From Calliphora vicina (Eukaryota; Arthropoda; Insecta; Diptera; Calliphoridae), in assembly GCF_958450345.1 (NCBI RefSeq), contig NC_088780.1, forward strand, positions 35,115,667 through 35,179,666: a stretch of 64,000 nucleotides of DNA, written 5' to 3'. Below the pieces are notes generated by a model. It was not told the DNA's origin. It saw only the letters and a list, made by a program, of their open reading frames with translations, and searched no databases. Numbering within the stretch: position 1 is the first letter of the stretch; every line of letters begins with the position of its first letter. Shown in pieces: positions 45,416 to 57,030 of the stretch. The position numbers and the translations under genes are program-made.

Positions 45416-47754
45416 TTGGAAAAAAATAGATTTCAAATAAATCCAATAGTAAATTAAGATTTATATCTTATGAAACATAGTTTTTAAATAACTTTTTAAA
45501 ATGCAAAACATATTACGTAAAAAATTATACCAAAACAGATCATTTGTTTTTCCCCTTTTAGAAATTTCATAACAAATACTTTTGATTTTATTCACTTAAT
45601 AGATCAGAACTTTAGCTTAGAAAAACCAGACTAATAAAAAAAATCCCAACTAATTATCAATTTTGTTCAGCTCTTTAAAAAATTAATAGTTTATATTTAA
45701 ATTGATACTAAGTAAAATCGAAAACTGTTGATTAATAATTCTAATTTATTTGTAGGAAATATTGAAACTGAAATCCATTTAATTAATACGATTATAAAAC
45801 GCCAATGTCTGTGGCATTGATCGTACTAATGATGACCTATGGATCAGTCTGCTGTTAGTAATCGCCTTAAATTTACAAAATTTAGTGATAATTGAAATGA
45901 TTTTAAAATTTCTAATGCTGACAATTTACATTTGTAAAATTTCAACAAATGCTAGCGTCATCATTTCCCCATAGAATTACATGAATGATCAGTTAATTAT
46001 AAATATGAACTTACTCGTATAGTCATGGTCTGTAAATGTAGTAGTAGCAACACGTAAGTATTAAGTGTGTGATTTGGCAATTTTTGCTACAAAAAAAAAA
46101 ATAAAATAATAATAAAATAAACATTTCAAATGAATTAAATATTTAGTGCTACAGCTACTATTTATTACTACTAATAAACTACATACACTTGAGGGTTATC
46201 TCAAGTGGTCTATAAACGAGTAATCGTACTAGTATTTTCATTATATCACCAACCAGCTTAAATGTTATTTATTTTATTTGCTTGGTGTGTTTTATTTTTT
46301 TCATTTTCTAACCAATAATCTAATAAAAATAAGAAAAAACACACATAATAATACATATAAATACTAAACTAAGACAAGGTTCACAGCTAGAAATAGAGAC
46401 AAAAACAAAAACAGCATTTCAAATTAAATAGCAGCGATAGAAGCAATTTTGTTATCATTACGGATGAATTATAAACTATAAAATAAAAATAAAAGTCCAA
46501 GTATCTTAATTACTCATTTAGACTGATTACCTTTTTGACTTGACTTGACGCGACTCTATTTTTAATCAACAACTTATTTTTCTACGTCAGTCATAAAAAC
46601 AAAATAAAAAAATAAAATAGCAACCAACCACTATCGATACCCTGAAATCATTAAATAAACTATAAAAAACCTGGAAACTTCAAAAATAAATTAAAACCAA
46701 CAAAAGAATTCTTGATACGAGCATTGAATAAAATATACTTTAGACTACTTAGTTACTCATATCATATCGGTCATTTGGAGGCAATTGCCGCAAATGAATG
46801 ATTAAGTGCAGCCCAAACGTTGGAGTTTATTAACTAAAAATTATTTTTAAACACTCATATTTAATACTTAAAGACCTGGTAGGAAAAAAATTAGTGCAGT
46901 TTTCAAATGTACAATAATTTTTCAATAAAATTAGTTGTAATTATACTTACAGAGTTGCACCATTCAAAATCATAGTTGAGTTATTTGTCCTCCTTTAAGA
47001 CATAGTTAGTGTTTTAATCACAATTATAATTTTGGTATAAATTGGTTATAAATTTTTACCTATTTGACCATTTTTATTTATTTTTAATTTTTTTTACAAT
47101 AAATTTTTAAATTTTACTACTTTTTTCACACTTTTATCGCAAGATATTTTAATATTAATAAATTTACTGATTTTTGCTATTTACACAACTTTAAATTTAA
47201 CTTCCCCATTTATTTTTTTATATTTTACATCATGGGCACTCTATTTTCCACATGCCTTTCTTTGAATTTATGCCCTTTACTAAAAACAACAACAACTTCG
47301 GCTCAAATTGCAAAATGAATGCAACAGAATATTTGCTTTAACTTTTAATGGCCGCAATATTTGCATAGACAAATACTTTATTAAAACCTAGATTTTCACT
47401 TTTATTTTTTTACACTCTTGAAGCCTATCAATTTTTCTTTAATTTAACACTAATTTTATGGATATCGATAAACTATTAATATTAAAATGTTTTAATTAAA
47501 ACTGCACTACTTTATGATAAACCTTCACTTAATATTAAAGAATGACAAACTAAAGAGATGGAGTAAAAAAGTTTCTCACATGTTAATTTGTTAGGAATGT
47601 GGGGGGAGAGTGGGTAGAAAAATGTAAACAAGACAATTCTCATAATGCTGGTTGTTTTTGTTTTTATGCTCCGTTTTGTTTTTCATAATAGTATGCAATG
47701 CATACTATGCATGTTTGTGTGCAGTATGAAAATCGTTTGGGGAGTTTTTTTGTG
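45416..47754. other. AT-rich DNA, nothing recognised
   Basis: Frames are short and unremarkable. Poly-A/T and AAAATAAAA-type runs are common. No RNA gene was seen. Confidence 0.5.
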
Positions 47755-47762
47755 CTACTGTT

Positions 47763-48500
47763 CAAGGCGAATTTATACAACAAGTAGAAGCAGAGGCGAA
47801 TTTAGGCAAATACGAGCGAATTCATTAAGTTTTTATATATGGAGTTCATAGATGGGGGGGAAGTGCACTAATTTTGCAGCTTGTACTAATACTTAGCGAT
47901 AGTGCAAAATTTTTGCAATCATTTTGTTGATGTTTAGAGCTGAGTTGAAAATTAGCAGCATTACTTAACATTACTGATAGTGAGTTAAACAATTTTGCAT
48001 TAAAAATTTAAATATTTGATTGAAAAAAAGCAATTTTCAGTTTATTGCAACTTTTTTCTGCACTTAATTTTAAATTCAAAATGATTTACGTTTAGTTTTG
48101 TGCAGTTATTCAAAACTTAAGACTAATACTTCTTTAAATATTACAAAAAATATTTAAAAGTTTTTTATTCGAATTTGGCTTTAATAATTTCATGACCACT
48201 AATTTTGGAAAATTTAGCGAGATCATGTTTAATGCAGCTTTTTGTTGGTTGCAAGTTAAAATTTCGCACTAATTGAGTGAAGTGTAGGTTTTTGCTGATT
48301 GCTTTTAGTGATAGTGAAAAAATTACCACTATTACTTGTTTTGTTTAGTTCTAGTGAAGAAATAACCATTATCACTAAAGCTGGTGAAAAGTAGAGCAAA
48401 TGAAAAATAATTTTTTTGCAATTTTATTTAGATGTGCAATGTTTATTTCAATCGCCATCTAGTGCACTACCCCCACCACCTGGTATATAAATTCACTTTG
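47763..48500. mobile_element. hAT-like MITE (738 bp) with 8-bp target duplication
   Basis: CTACTGTT flanks both sides (47755-47762 and 48501-48508). The left end CAAGGCGAATTTATACAAC matches the right end (reverse complement) CAAAGTGAATTTATATACC. A second inverted match lies further in (GGGGGGAAGTGCACTA against GGGGGTAGTGCACTA). The interior is AT-rich without an ORF. An 8-bp duplication favours the hAT superfamily. A further CAAGGTGAATTTATTTACA at 48530 may be the end of another copy. Confidence 0.75.
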
Positions 48501-48759
48501 CTACTGTTTAATATGAATTCGGCTAGTGATCAAGGTGAATTTATTTACACGTAGTCCCAATTATATTCTATACAAAAACCAAAATGGATTTTGTTTTTGT
48601 TAAAATATTTTCTAGCTGTCAAATAGATAGTCAGCTGTCAAATAGATAGTCAGCTGTCAAAAGCAGAGTTGAAAATAAAAAAGAAGCGCAATTTACTTTC
48701 ATTAAGCAACGCATATTTTAATATTTTTATATAAAAATAATGTTTTAAATTGCCATATA

Positions 48760-49080
48760 TGGAGTGAGACCAACCCATAACATAACATATCCTACAGACT
48801 CTATTACATCCAGAAAAATGCACTGTTTGGTGCGGTTTGCAATCTGATGGCACCACTTTACTTTATTTCTTCCAATATTAAGCGGGAGCTTGCGTTTCGA
48901 TCAAAGAAGATCGTTACCGCACCATGATCAATGATATTTGGTTTGAAAATATGGATAACATTGATCCAGGCGAGATGTAGTTTCAAATGGATGGCGCTAC
49001 GTGCCATACGTCGACCTCAACTTACTAACAAACGAACTGTCATACTGCGCTCACTTTTTGGCATTTATGATCAGTATACT
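48760..49080 (+). pseudogene. DDE transposase fragment (DUF4817/DDE_3-type), copy a
   Basis: Frames give HPEKCTVWCGLQSDG-like text near 48810, SIKEDRYRTMINDIWFENMD and, near 48980, FQMDGATCHTSTST, followed by LLTNELSYCAHF-like decay. Stops (GEM-stop-FQMDG) and frame changes are present. Only the central catalytic segment with the second Asp remains. Confidence 0.65.
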
Positions 49081-49164
49081 CTGACAAGTCATCATGAATA
49101 GATTGAGGCTTGAACAATGCTACCAAATTATCCAAATATACTTTGACGGGTTAACGGGTTTGTT

Positions 49165-49690
49165 AATAATCAAAATTGCCGCATATGGAGTGAGAAAAAT
49201 CCACAACAGACCCTAAAGATTCCACTACAGTCAGAAAAAAGCACCGTTTGGTGCGGTTTACACTCTGGTGGCATCATCTGATCCTATTTCTTTAAAAATT
49301 AAGCCGCATCGTGCGTTACGGTTAATGGATGATCAATGATTTTTTTTTTGAAAGTATGATTTTTTGTTTGCGAGGTATGCTTGCAACAGGATGGCGCTAC
49401 GTGCCATACGGCGACCGCAACCATCAATTTATTGAAATCAATATTTGGCGATAACTTGATTTCGAGAAATGGTCAAGGTCGTGCTATTTGACGTCTCTAT
49501 GCTGATAAACCAGCAAAAATTGACGCCTTGGATGCCAACATTGTTCGTGTTATTCGTGACATACTGCCTGCAATTCTCGAAAAAGTGGACCAAAATTGGA
49601 CAACTAGAATGCACAGTGTTTTAGAAAGATTTTTTTTTGGAAATAATTCGATATCTTGGTAACTATTGGAGATAATATTACGAAATTTCA
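49165..49690 (+). pseudogene. DDE transposase fragment (DUF4817/DDE_3-type), copy b
   Basis: This is a second, longer copy in the same orientation: KSTVWCGLHSGGII, then LQQDGATCHTATATINLLKS and IFGDNLISRNG, then (after loss of the third-Asp segment) LYADKPAKIDALDANIVRVI with RDILPAILEKVDQNW. The missing WPPRSCDLTPLDYFLWG-type segment is a clean internal deletion. It starts at the same point as copy a (CCGCATATGGAGTGAG against TGCCATATATGGAGTGAG), so the two are neighbouring insertions or a local duplication. Confidence 0.7.
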
Positions 49691-50761
49691 CATGGTTGGA
49701 GCTGAGGTGTTTTCTAGTTGATTTACGTTCGTTCAGTTAAAACACAGGTTCTTAAATTTTTATATGAATTTATATGAGAAAACGTACTTTTAATAAAGTT
49801 TTTCTTTATAACTCCTGAACTAATCGAGTCTCCATCGAAATTTTTTTGCACGAATATAATAGAGAGTTTAGGTGTCCTCATATCATGTTCCTTTTTAATT
49901 TTTAACACCGCGATCTTTGATATTTTTCACATTGAAATATATACTCCGATAATTGACCTTTAACCTTTTGGAAGTAAACTATTTTATTTACACCATTTTA
50001 AGGACAATATATTTGCCTTTAAAACGGAATCAAAAATTGTGTTGAACTTTGAATAGTTTCAATGTTATGGGCAATTTTTTAAATTTTTGAGAATTTTAAC
50101 AAAAAATTTCTTAAAAAAAAACTATGTTTTTGGAAGGCATTTTTCTCGTTTTATTAATTTCGGTATTTAAAAATAAAAAATGTGAAAACTTATTCTACCA
50201 TTGATGTAAAGACACTTGAATCTACATTAATTCCAAATTTTGTTATGATAAATTTAACTGTTAAAATTTTACATTAATTCAAATTTTGTATTTTTCTTTA
50301 GAAAAATTACCATTTTATATTTTTTTAAGTTTTTAAGGTAATTAACTTCCCAAAAATACATAAAATTATTTAATTTTACTAAAATGTCAATCTTTTAGTC
50401 CTAAGGTTTTCACCAATATCAAATACTTATATAAAAAGCCTTTATTTACTTCTCAGAAGTTCCACAAACCTTGACCCCTTTGGAAAATTTTTACGTTTTT
50501 TCATATCGTCAAGGCCGGCGATATGGTGGCCTAATGCCCGAAAGCATTATTCTGTTTAAAATTTACTTTTTTGTATTATTTTTATCAATTTCAAGTTCTA
50601 TGGTGTTTTTAAAAAAACACCCTTTACAACCCGAAGAAATTTATTATCAAATTAATCAAAAGGAAAATATTTTTCTTTTTAGAAATATAAGAATTAAATT
50701 TCAAATTTTAATTTCCTGCTGGGTTTTTGTTTTGAAATGGGGCAACATGAAATAATAATTT
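49691..50761. other. AT-rich DNA, nothing recognised
   Basis: A 94-codon plus-strand frame at 50471-50755 has one hydrophobic stretch and no known motif. Confidence 0.45.
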
Positions 50762-50850
50762 CCTACCTCAAGTGGAATAAACGACTGACTGAGTGACTGA
50801 CTGACAGACGGACCGTATATATTTATTTTTATACCCTACAACCCAATGTG
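50762..50850 (-). mobile_element. mini-me-like fragment with degraded GTCY run
   Basis: The minus strand reads GTTGTAGGGTATAAAAATAA, ATATACGGTCCGTCTGTCAG, then TCAGTCACTCAGTCAGTCG. The order (GGGTATA, then GTCY-type run) fits the family. The conserved core is missing. Confidence 0.5.
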
Positions 50851-52526
50851 ACTGAGTGTGTTTGATGTTGTTATAAAAATTTTTATAGCCAGACGTCGTT
50901 TTTTTTTATTAATTTGATAAGTGGTCAAGTGGTATTTGTTGTTGTTTATTGTATTTTCTGTGTTTGTGTTTTTTTTTTGTTAATATTTTATTTTATTTAT
51001 AAATTGTATTATTTATGGGATTGATTAACGATGGTCGATGGTGTTGTTTGTTTTGGTTTGTTGATAAAGATGGTTGGGTTGGTTGGTTGGTTGTTGGTGC
51101 ATACAAAAAGCAGCCATCATCAGGAGGAAGAGTTTTAGGGAAGGGGGTTTTTACAGAGGCCTGCAATATCTTGAAGTGTAAATTTACTTTTATTATTAAA
51201 CAAAAGTTTTATTTTACAATTTATTAAGTTTGTTTTTTTTTTGCGCTGACTTTGCTCCTTCTAAAAAGGTGTGTCTGTCTGCTGATTGTTTCTAAAACTA
51301 CAAATGTTATTCGTAGGAAAATGCATGGGTAACTGGGTAACCAGAAAGGTAATGGGTGTGTTTGAGTGTGTAAGTTACATGATATACTTAGGTGCTCCAG
51401 TTTTTGTTTATTTATTTACCTTAAAAAGTAACAACAAACAAAATGAACTTAATAAATTGAAAACTTATTACCAAGTGGTATGAGTATCAGTATATTGTAT
51501 CTATGTATCTTTCTTTCATGTGATTGCATGAACACTCATCGTAGATACTTGTATTTTTTTAAGTGTGATTTTTTATTGATTGATTGACCGATTGATATTT
51601 TATTTTTAAAATAGTGTTTTTTTTTGTTCAGTTGTGTGTGGCTGGCTGATTAGTAAGCGCGTAAATTCTTTTTTTACGTTTTACTATCTTAAGTACTTTT
51701 TTTCTTTCATTATTTATTTTTGTACTCGTACTATATTTTTCTGTGTGTGTTTTTTATTTATTTATTTACTTTTGGGAAATAAAAATTCATTAAATTTTAT
51801 TTTTATTGTGGTGGTTGGTTGGTTGTTTATCTCATCAGCACCCCATTGATGTGATTGTTAATCATTCAAGTAGTTGATAAATATTATTTTTTTTAAAAGC
51901 CATTTCGACATGACCACTTGAAAGTTTTATATTAAATTTTATTTCTATCGTACAAGTACCTTGTTATGATTTTTTTTTTTTGTTAAAATAATGAAATGAT
52001 TTCTAATCTAAGTTTTTTTTTGTTTAATGACAACACACCTGCCCGCAATCTATGTCCCCTAGTGTCGTAGGTCATTTATATGGGAAATTGTTTAAGTGTG
52101 TTAATTCTTGGTAATAAAACAGTCGAATACAAAATAAACTAATGAAAAATTATTGATAGCATCAATGGAAATTTTTAAGAATTTTGAGATTTAGAGCTAC
52201 TTAAAGATGTCTAGAAATTAGTAGTTCTATTATGCTTTATCTAACGAATTATTCGAACATGAAATGCTTGATTGTATATCATATGAACTAAGCAATGGGG
52301 CTATAGAAGCTAGTGTTTGACCAGTACGCTCGTAAACATTTCGATACTATCTGGTAAAACATGTTATTGGTACTAACATCTTTATGTGACTGGACCAGGA
52401 TAGAACAAACTATTCGAGGAAGTATTTTTGATGAATTCATAGCTCAATGAGGACACCCATGAAATATCAAACCTGGTCAGTGTGCAGTTGCCTGCGAATA
52501 TCTCTAATAACTATATAGACCACATT
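50851..52526. other. AT-rich DNA with T runs and small microsatellites
   Basis: (GGTT)n-like runs lie near 51070-51090 and 51812-51828. Short frames at 51015, 51286 and 51634 are not recognised. Confidence 0.45.
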
Positions 52527-53925
52527 TATGTCGATTTTTTATAGAAAATATATCGATAATCTTAGTTTTCTATAGAAACGTTATCGATAACTTTACTTTT
52601 CTATAGAAAAGTTATCGATAACTTTACTTTTCTATAGAAAAGTTATCGATAACTTTACTTTTCTATAGAAAAGTTATCGATAACTTTACTTTTCTATAGA
52701 AAAGTTATCGATAACTTTACTTTTCTATAGAAAAGTTATCGATAACTTTACTTTTCTATAGAAAAGTTATCGATAACTTTACTTTTCTATAGAAAAGTTA
52801 TCGATAACTTTACTTTTCTATAGAAAAGTTATCGATAACTTTACTTTTCTATAGAAAAGTTATCGATAACTTTACTTTTCTATAGAAAAGTTATCGATAA
52901 CTTTACTTTTCTATAGAAAAGTTATCGATAACTTTACTTTTCTATAGAAAAGTTATCGATAACTTTACTTTTCTATAGAAAAGTTATCGATAACTTTACT
53001 TTTCTATAGAAAAGTTATCGATAACTTTACTTTTCTATAGAAAAGTTATCGATAACTTTACTTTTCTATAGAAAAGTTATCGATAACTTTACTTTTCTAT
53101 AGAAAAGTTATCGATAACTTTACTTTTCTATAGAAAAGTTATCGATAACTTTACTTTTCTATAGAAAAGTTATCGATAACTTTACTTTTCTATAGAAAAG
53201 TTATCGATAACTTTACTTTTCTATAGAAAAGTTATCGATAACTTTACTTTTCTATAGAAAAGTTATCGATAACTTTACTTTTCTATAGAAAAGTTATCGA
53301 TAACTTTACTTTTCTATAGAAAAGTTATCGATAACTTTACTTTTCTATAGAAAAGTTATCGATAACTTTACTTTTCTATAGAAAAGTTATCGATAACTTT
53401 ACTTTTCTATAGAAAAGTTATCGATAACTTTACTTTTCTATAGAAAAGTTATCGATAACTTTACTTTTCTATAGAAAAGTTATCGATAACTTTACTTTTC
53501 TATAGAAAAGTTATCGATAACTTTACTTTTCTATAGAAAAGTTATCGATAACTTTACTTTTCTATAGAAAAGTTATCGATAACTTTACTTTTCTATAGAA
53601 AAGTTATCGATAACTTTACTTTTCTATAGAAAAGTTATCGATAACTTTACTTTTCTATAGAAAAGTTATCGATAACTTTACTTTTCTATAGAAAAGTTAT
53701 CGATAACTTTACTTTTCTATAGAAAAGTTATCGATAACTTTACTTTTCTATAGAAAAGTTATCGATAACTTTACTTTTCTATAGAAAAGTTATCGATAAC
53801 TTTACTTTTCTATAGAAAAGTTATCGATAACTTTACTTTTCTATAGAAAAGTTATCGATGATTCTTATTTTATAATGAAGTTATCGAAAACTTAAAATTT
53901 CTATACAAAAGTTATCGACAACTGT
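52527..53925 (+). repeat. Array 2: 31-bp satellite, modules GTTATCGATAAC + CTTTTCTATAGAAAA
   Basis: About 42 units at an exact 31-bp period; starts at 52580, 52611 and 52642 were checked directly. The core is almost invariant. The first unit and the last two are decayed (for example TATCGATAATCTTAG and TTATCGAAAAC). Each unit holds two perfect dyads, AAAGTTATCGATAACTTT and ACTTTTCTATAGAAAAGT, which overlap end to end. TATCGATA occurs once per unit. Confidence 0.98.
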
Positions 53926-55462
53926 GAAAAACCTAATGCTGCTCTATTTTTTATTTTAAAAATTTGTACTTTTGTAGTAAAAACAAAATCATTGTACTAA
54001 TTAATTTCCAAATTGATAACACATGTATGGCAATCAGTGGTAGTTCGTGATTTTTTTTTGTTTTCAAATGACTTTTTCAGTTCAATAATAAAATTCTTAA
54101 TTACACATTTTCCACTTTTGACACTAAATTGTTTATATTATTTACGAGCAATTAAGATGCTTTTGTAATCGGCTGCAATCTTAAGAAAGAAAAAAACTTA
54201 AGTAATTCCATTTCAGTTTTAAATTAAAATTTATATGAAAACAAAATGTATTTAATAATACGAGTGTTAAGCAAAAAAAATAAAAATAAAATTCAACAAA
54301 CAAAAAAAAAAATACACTTTAATGTGCTTAAACGTTTTTTATTTTTAATTTATTTAAATTTTAATGACCCTTGGCAGTGTTATTTTTTATTATTTTTATT
54401 TTCATTTTGTTTTTCATTCAACATTTTTTGTTTGTGGAGCATGTGTGTGAAGATTTTAAAGGTTGTTGAGCATTTTAGCCGGCACAGTGGTCCATTGATT
54501 GTCTGGCAAGAGTTGCTATGAATGTGTGTGGTGATCTTATGAATGTTTTAATTTAAATGTGGAAATATAGTACAATATAATCTTTTTTTTGTATATTTTT
54601 TTTATAAATCAGCATTTTTCTGTTATTGTGTATTGTATTAGTAAAGATTATAATCATAATGCCTTCTTGCTGTGTCTGTCTTTCAGCCCGACTGTCTTCA
54701 TTCTTCAGCGTTTAAGTCTATTAAGCCCACATAAAAATTATTCAAAAGAAATATTTATTCATATAATTCTCTGATGTCTTGCTGCTGCTTTATGTTTTTT
54801 TCTTCTTACATTCTTGTTAAAATTTGATATAAATTCACAAAAAAAATACGAAATATTAATGAAGGAAATTAAAAAGTTTTTACTTTATGTCTTGTGCGTA
54901 ATACTCTACAATATTTTCAGTGTGAGTGAGTGTTTCGTTTTTTTCCTTAGGATTTTTATTTTTGTTTTATGGATCTTTATCATCTTAAATCTAATTTATG
55001 TTCGAAATTCTATAAAAGTTATTAATAAATTTTTTACGTTTGTTGTTTATAATTTAAGTAAATGATTTATTTGATGACTGCACCTCGGCTGATGATGAGG
55101 GTGATTATAATGAAGGTTATTAGAAAGAAGACAAACAAAAAAAATTCTTGAACATTTAAAAAGACACTCTAGGGAATTACCATGACTGCAGAAGAGAACT
55201 ACAAAGAATTGTTTTTAAATTATGTATTTTAAAAACATCATTAATTCCAAGGAAATATTTTTCGTTTTAAAATGAAATTTTAGTCTATGAAAACGTATAA
55301 TCTTTTAAATCAGCAAATGTTCCCTACGTACAGTTTAAAAATCTGGGACACACAATATAACAATAGCTAAAAATTAATAAAGTAGCTAAAAATTAAAATA
55401 ACATTAAAACTTAATTGTTCTACTGAAAAACTATTGAAAATTTTTCTTTAAAAATAACTGTA
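53926..55462. other. AT-rich DNA between arrays 2 and 3
   Basis: Frames at 54246, 54589 and 54814 are AT-driven and lack motifs. Confidence 0.45.
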
Positions 55463-55505
55463 TTTTAAATATAGAAAACTTAACGATAACTTTACTTTTC
55501 TATTG
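55463..55505 (+). repeat. Outlying units of array 3, left of a mariner
   Basis: ATAGAAAACTTAACGATAAC, then TTTACTTTTCTATTGAAA. These are decayed 31-bp units identical in type and orientation to array 3, directly against the mariner. Confidence 0.85.
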
Positions 55506-56130
55506 AAATTTTTAGCTTTCATTTTGAAACATTTGTTCAATAGAAACTTATTCAAAGTATTAGCCATTGTTAGCTATGAAATTTTCCCATTTTTCTGGCA
55601 ACATATAGATTCCGAGACAAGTTCTGCAGTTCTGCATCGATCGAAACAAATAATAGTCTGACGTATCAAGATCAGGACTATAAGGCGGGTTCTAAATAGT
55701 TTTAAACAGGTATTGATTGCAACATGTGGACGAGCGTTGTTATGATGGAATATTACGGTTTCATGTGTGGCCGCATATTCTGGCCGTTTATCGGCCAATG
55801 CTCGCTTCAAATGAATCAGTTCGTTACAGGTTCCCTGTAATGGTCTGATCAGATTACAGTAGCTCATAATAGATAGGACCATCTTGCTCCCTCCAAATAC
55901 AGAGCATTACCTTAGCGCCATGGATATTTGGCTTTGGTGTAGATTCGGCTGGTTGGCTGGGCTTCACATACGATATCTTATCTTCGGGTTATCGTAATGG
56001 AACCATTTTTCATCGCAAGTAATGATTCGGTACCAAAATGATTTTCCTTTATAGAGATCAAGCATCTTTTCGAACATTCACAACGATATTTTAAGGTGTC
56101 TCGGCTTCAATTCGTATGGTACTCAATTTC
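55506..56130 (-). mobile_element. Mariner relic embedded in a 31-bp array
   Basis: The minus strand encodes KWFHYDNPK-like (first Asp) near 55985, an MLCIWREQ-like part, NLIRPLQGTCNELIHLKRAL, ADKRPEYAATHETVIFHHNN and ARPHVAINTCLKL, then a C-terminal ESICCQKNGKIS end. The second-Asp motif reads HHNNARPH, so the catalytic Asp has become Asn. The piece from about codon 150 towards the N-terminus, and both terminal repeats, are gone. Array units abut it on both sides (55505 and 56131). Confidence 0.8.
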
Positions 56131-57030
56131 GATAACGTTACTTTTCTATAGAAAGGTTATCGATAACTTTACTTTTTTATAGAAAAGTTATCGATAACTT
56201 TACTTTTCTATAGAAAAGTTATCGACAACTTTACTTTTCTATAGAAAAGTTATCGACAACTTCACTTTTCTATAGAAAAGTTATCGATAACTTTACTTTT
56301 CTATAGAAAAGTTATCGATAACTTTACTTTTCTATAGAAAAGTTATCGATAACTTTACTCTTCTATAGAAAAGTTATCGATAACTTTACTCTTCTATAGA
56401 AAAGTTATCGATAACTTTACTTTTCTATAGAAAAGTTATCGATAACTTTACTTTTCTATAGAAAAGTTATCGATAACTTTACTTTTCTATTGAAAAGTTA
56501 TCGATAACTTTACTTTTCTATAGAAAAGTTATCGATAACTTTACATATAAAAAAAAGTAAAATTATCGATAACTTTACTTATATAAAAAAGAAAAATTAT
56601 CGATAACTTTACTTTTCTTAGAAAAAATATCGATAACCCAACTTTACTATTGAAAAGTTATCGATAGCTTTACTTTTCTAAAGAAAATTTATCGATAACT
56701 TTACTTTTCTAAAGAAAAGTTATCGATAACTTTACTTTTCTATAGAAAACTTATCGATAACTTTACTTTTCTAAAGAAAAGTTATCGATAACTTTACTTT
56801 TCTATAGAAAACTTATCGATAACTTTACTTTTCTATGGAAAACTTATCGTTAACTTTACTTTTCTATAGAAAACTTATTGATAACTTTACTTTTCTATAG
56901 AAAAGTTATCGATAACTTTACTTTTCTATAGAAAACTTATCGATAACTTTAGTTTTATATAGAACAGTTATCAATATCTTTACTTTTTTAAAAAAATGTA
57001 ACGATACCTTAAGTATTATATAGGAAACTA
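56131..57030 (+). repeat. Array 3: 31-bp satellite, GTTATCGATAAC type, decayed
   Basis: About 28 units with the array 2 modules in the same orientation but much more variation: GTTATCGACAAC, TTTCTAAAGAAAA, CTTATCGATAAC, and two units near 56545-56600 in which the CTATAG module is replaced by ATATAAAAAA. The last units (56940-57030) are barely recognisable. Confidence 0.95.

Noticed and set aside
45203..45436. 77-codon frame with repeated RHYSIE and LPE peptides
   Set aside because: It is a translation of decayed 31-bp units. Because 31 is not a multiple of 3, the peptide pattern reflects the DNA repeat.
52527..53925. CRISPR array
   Set aside because: Units are contiguous with no unique spacers, and the sequence is eukaryotic. 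It is a satellite.
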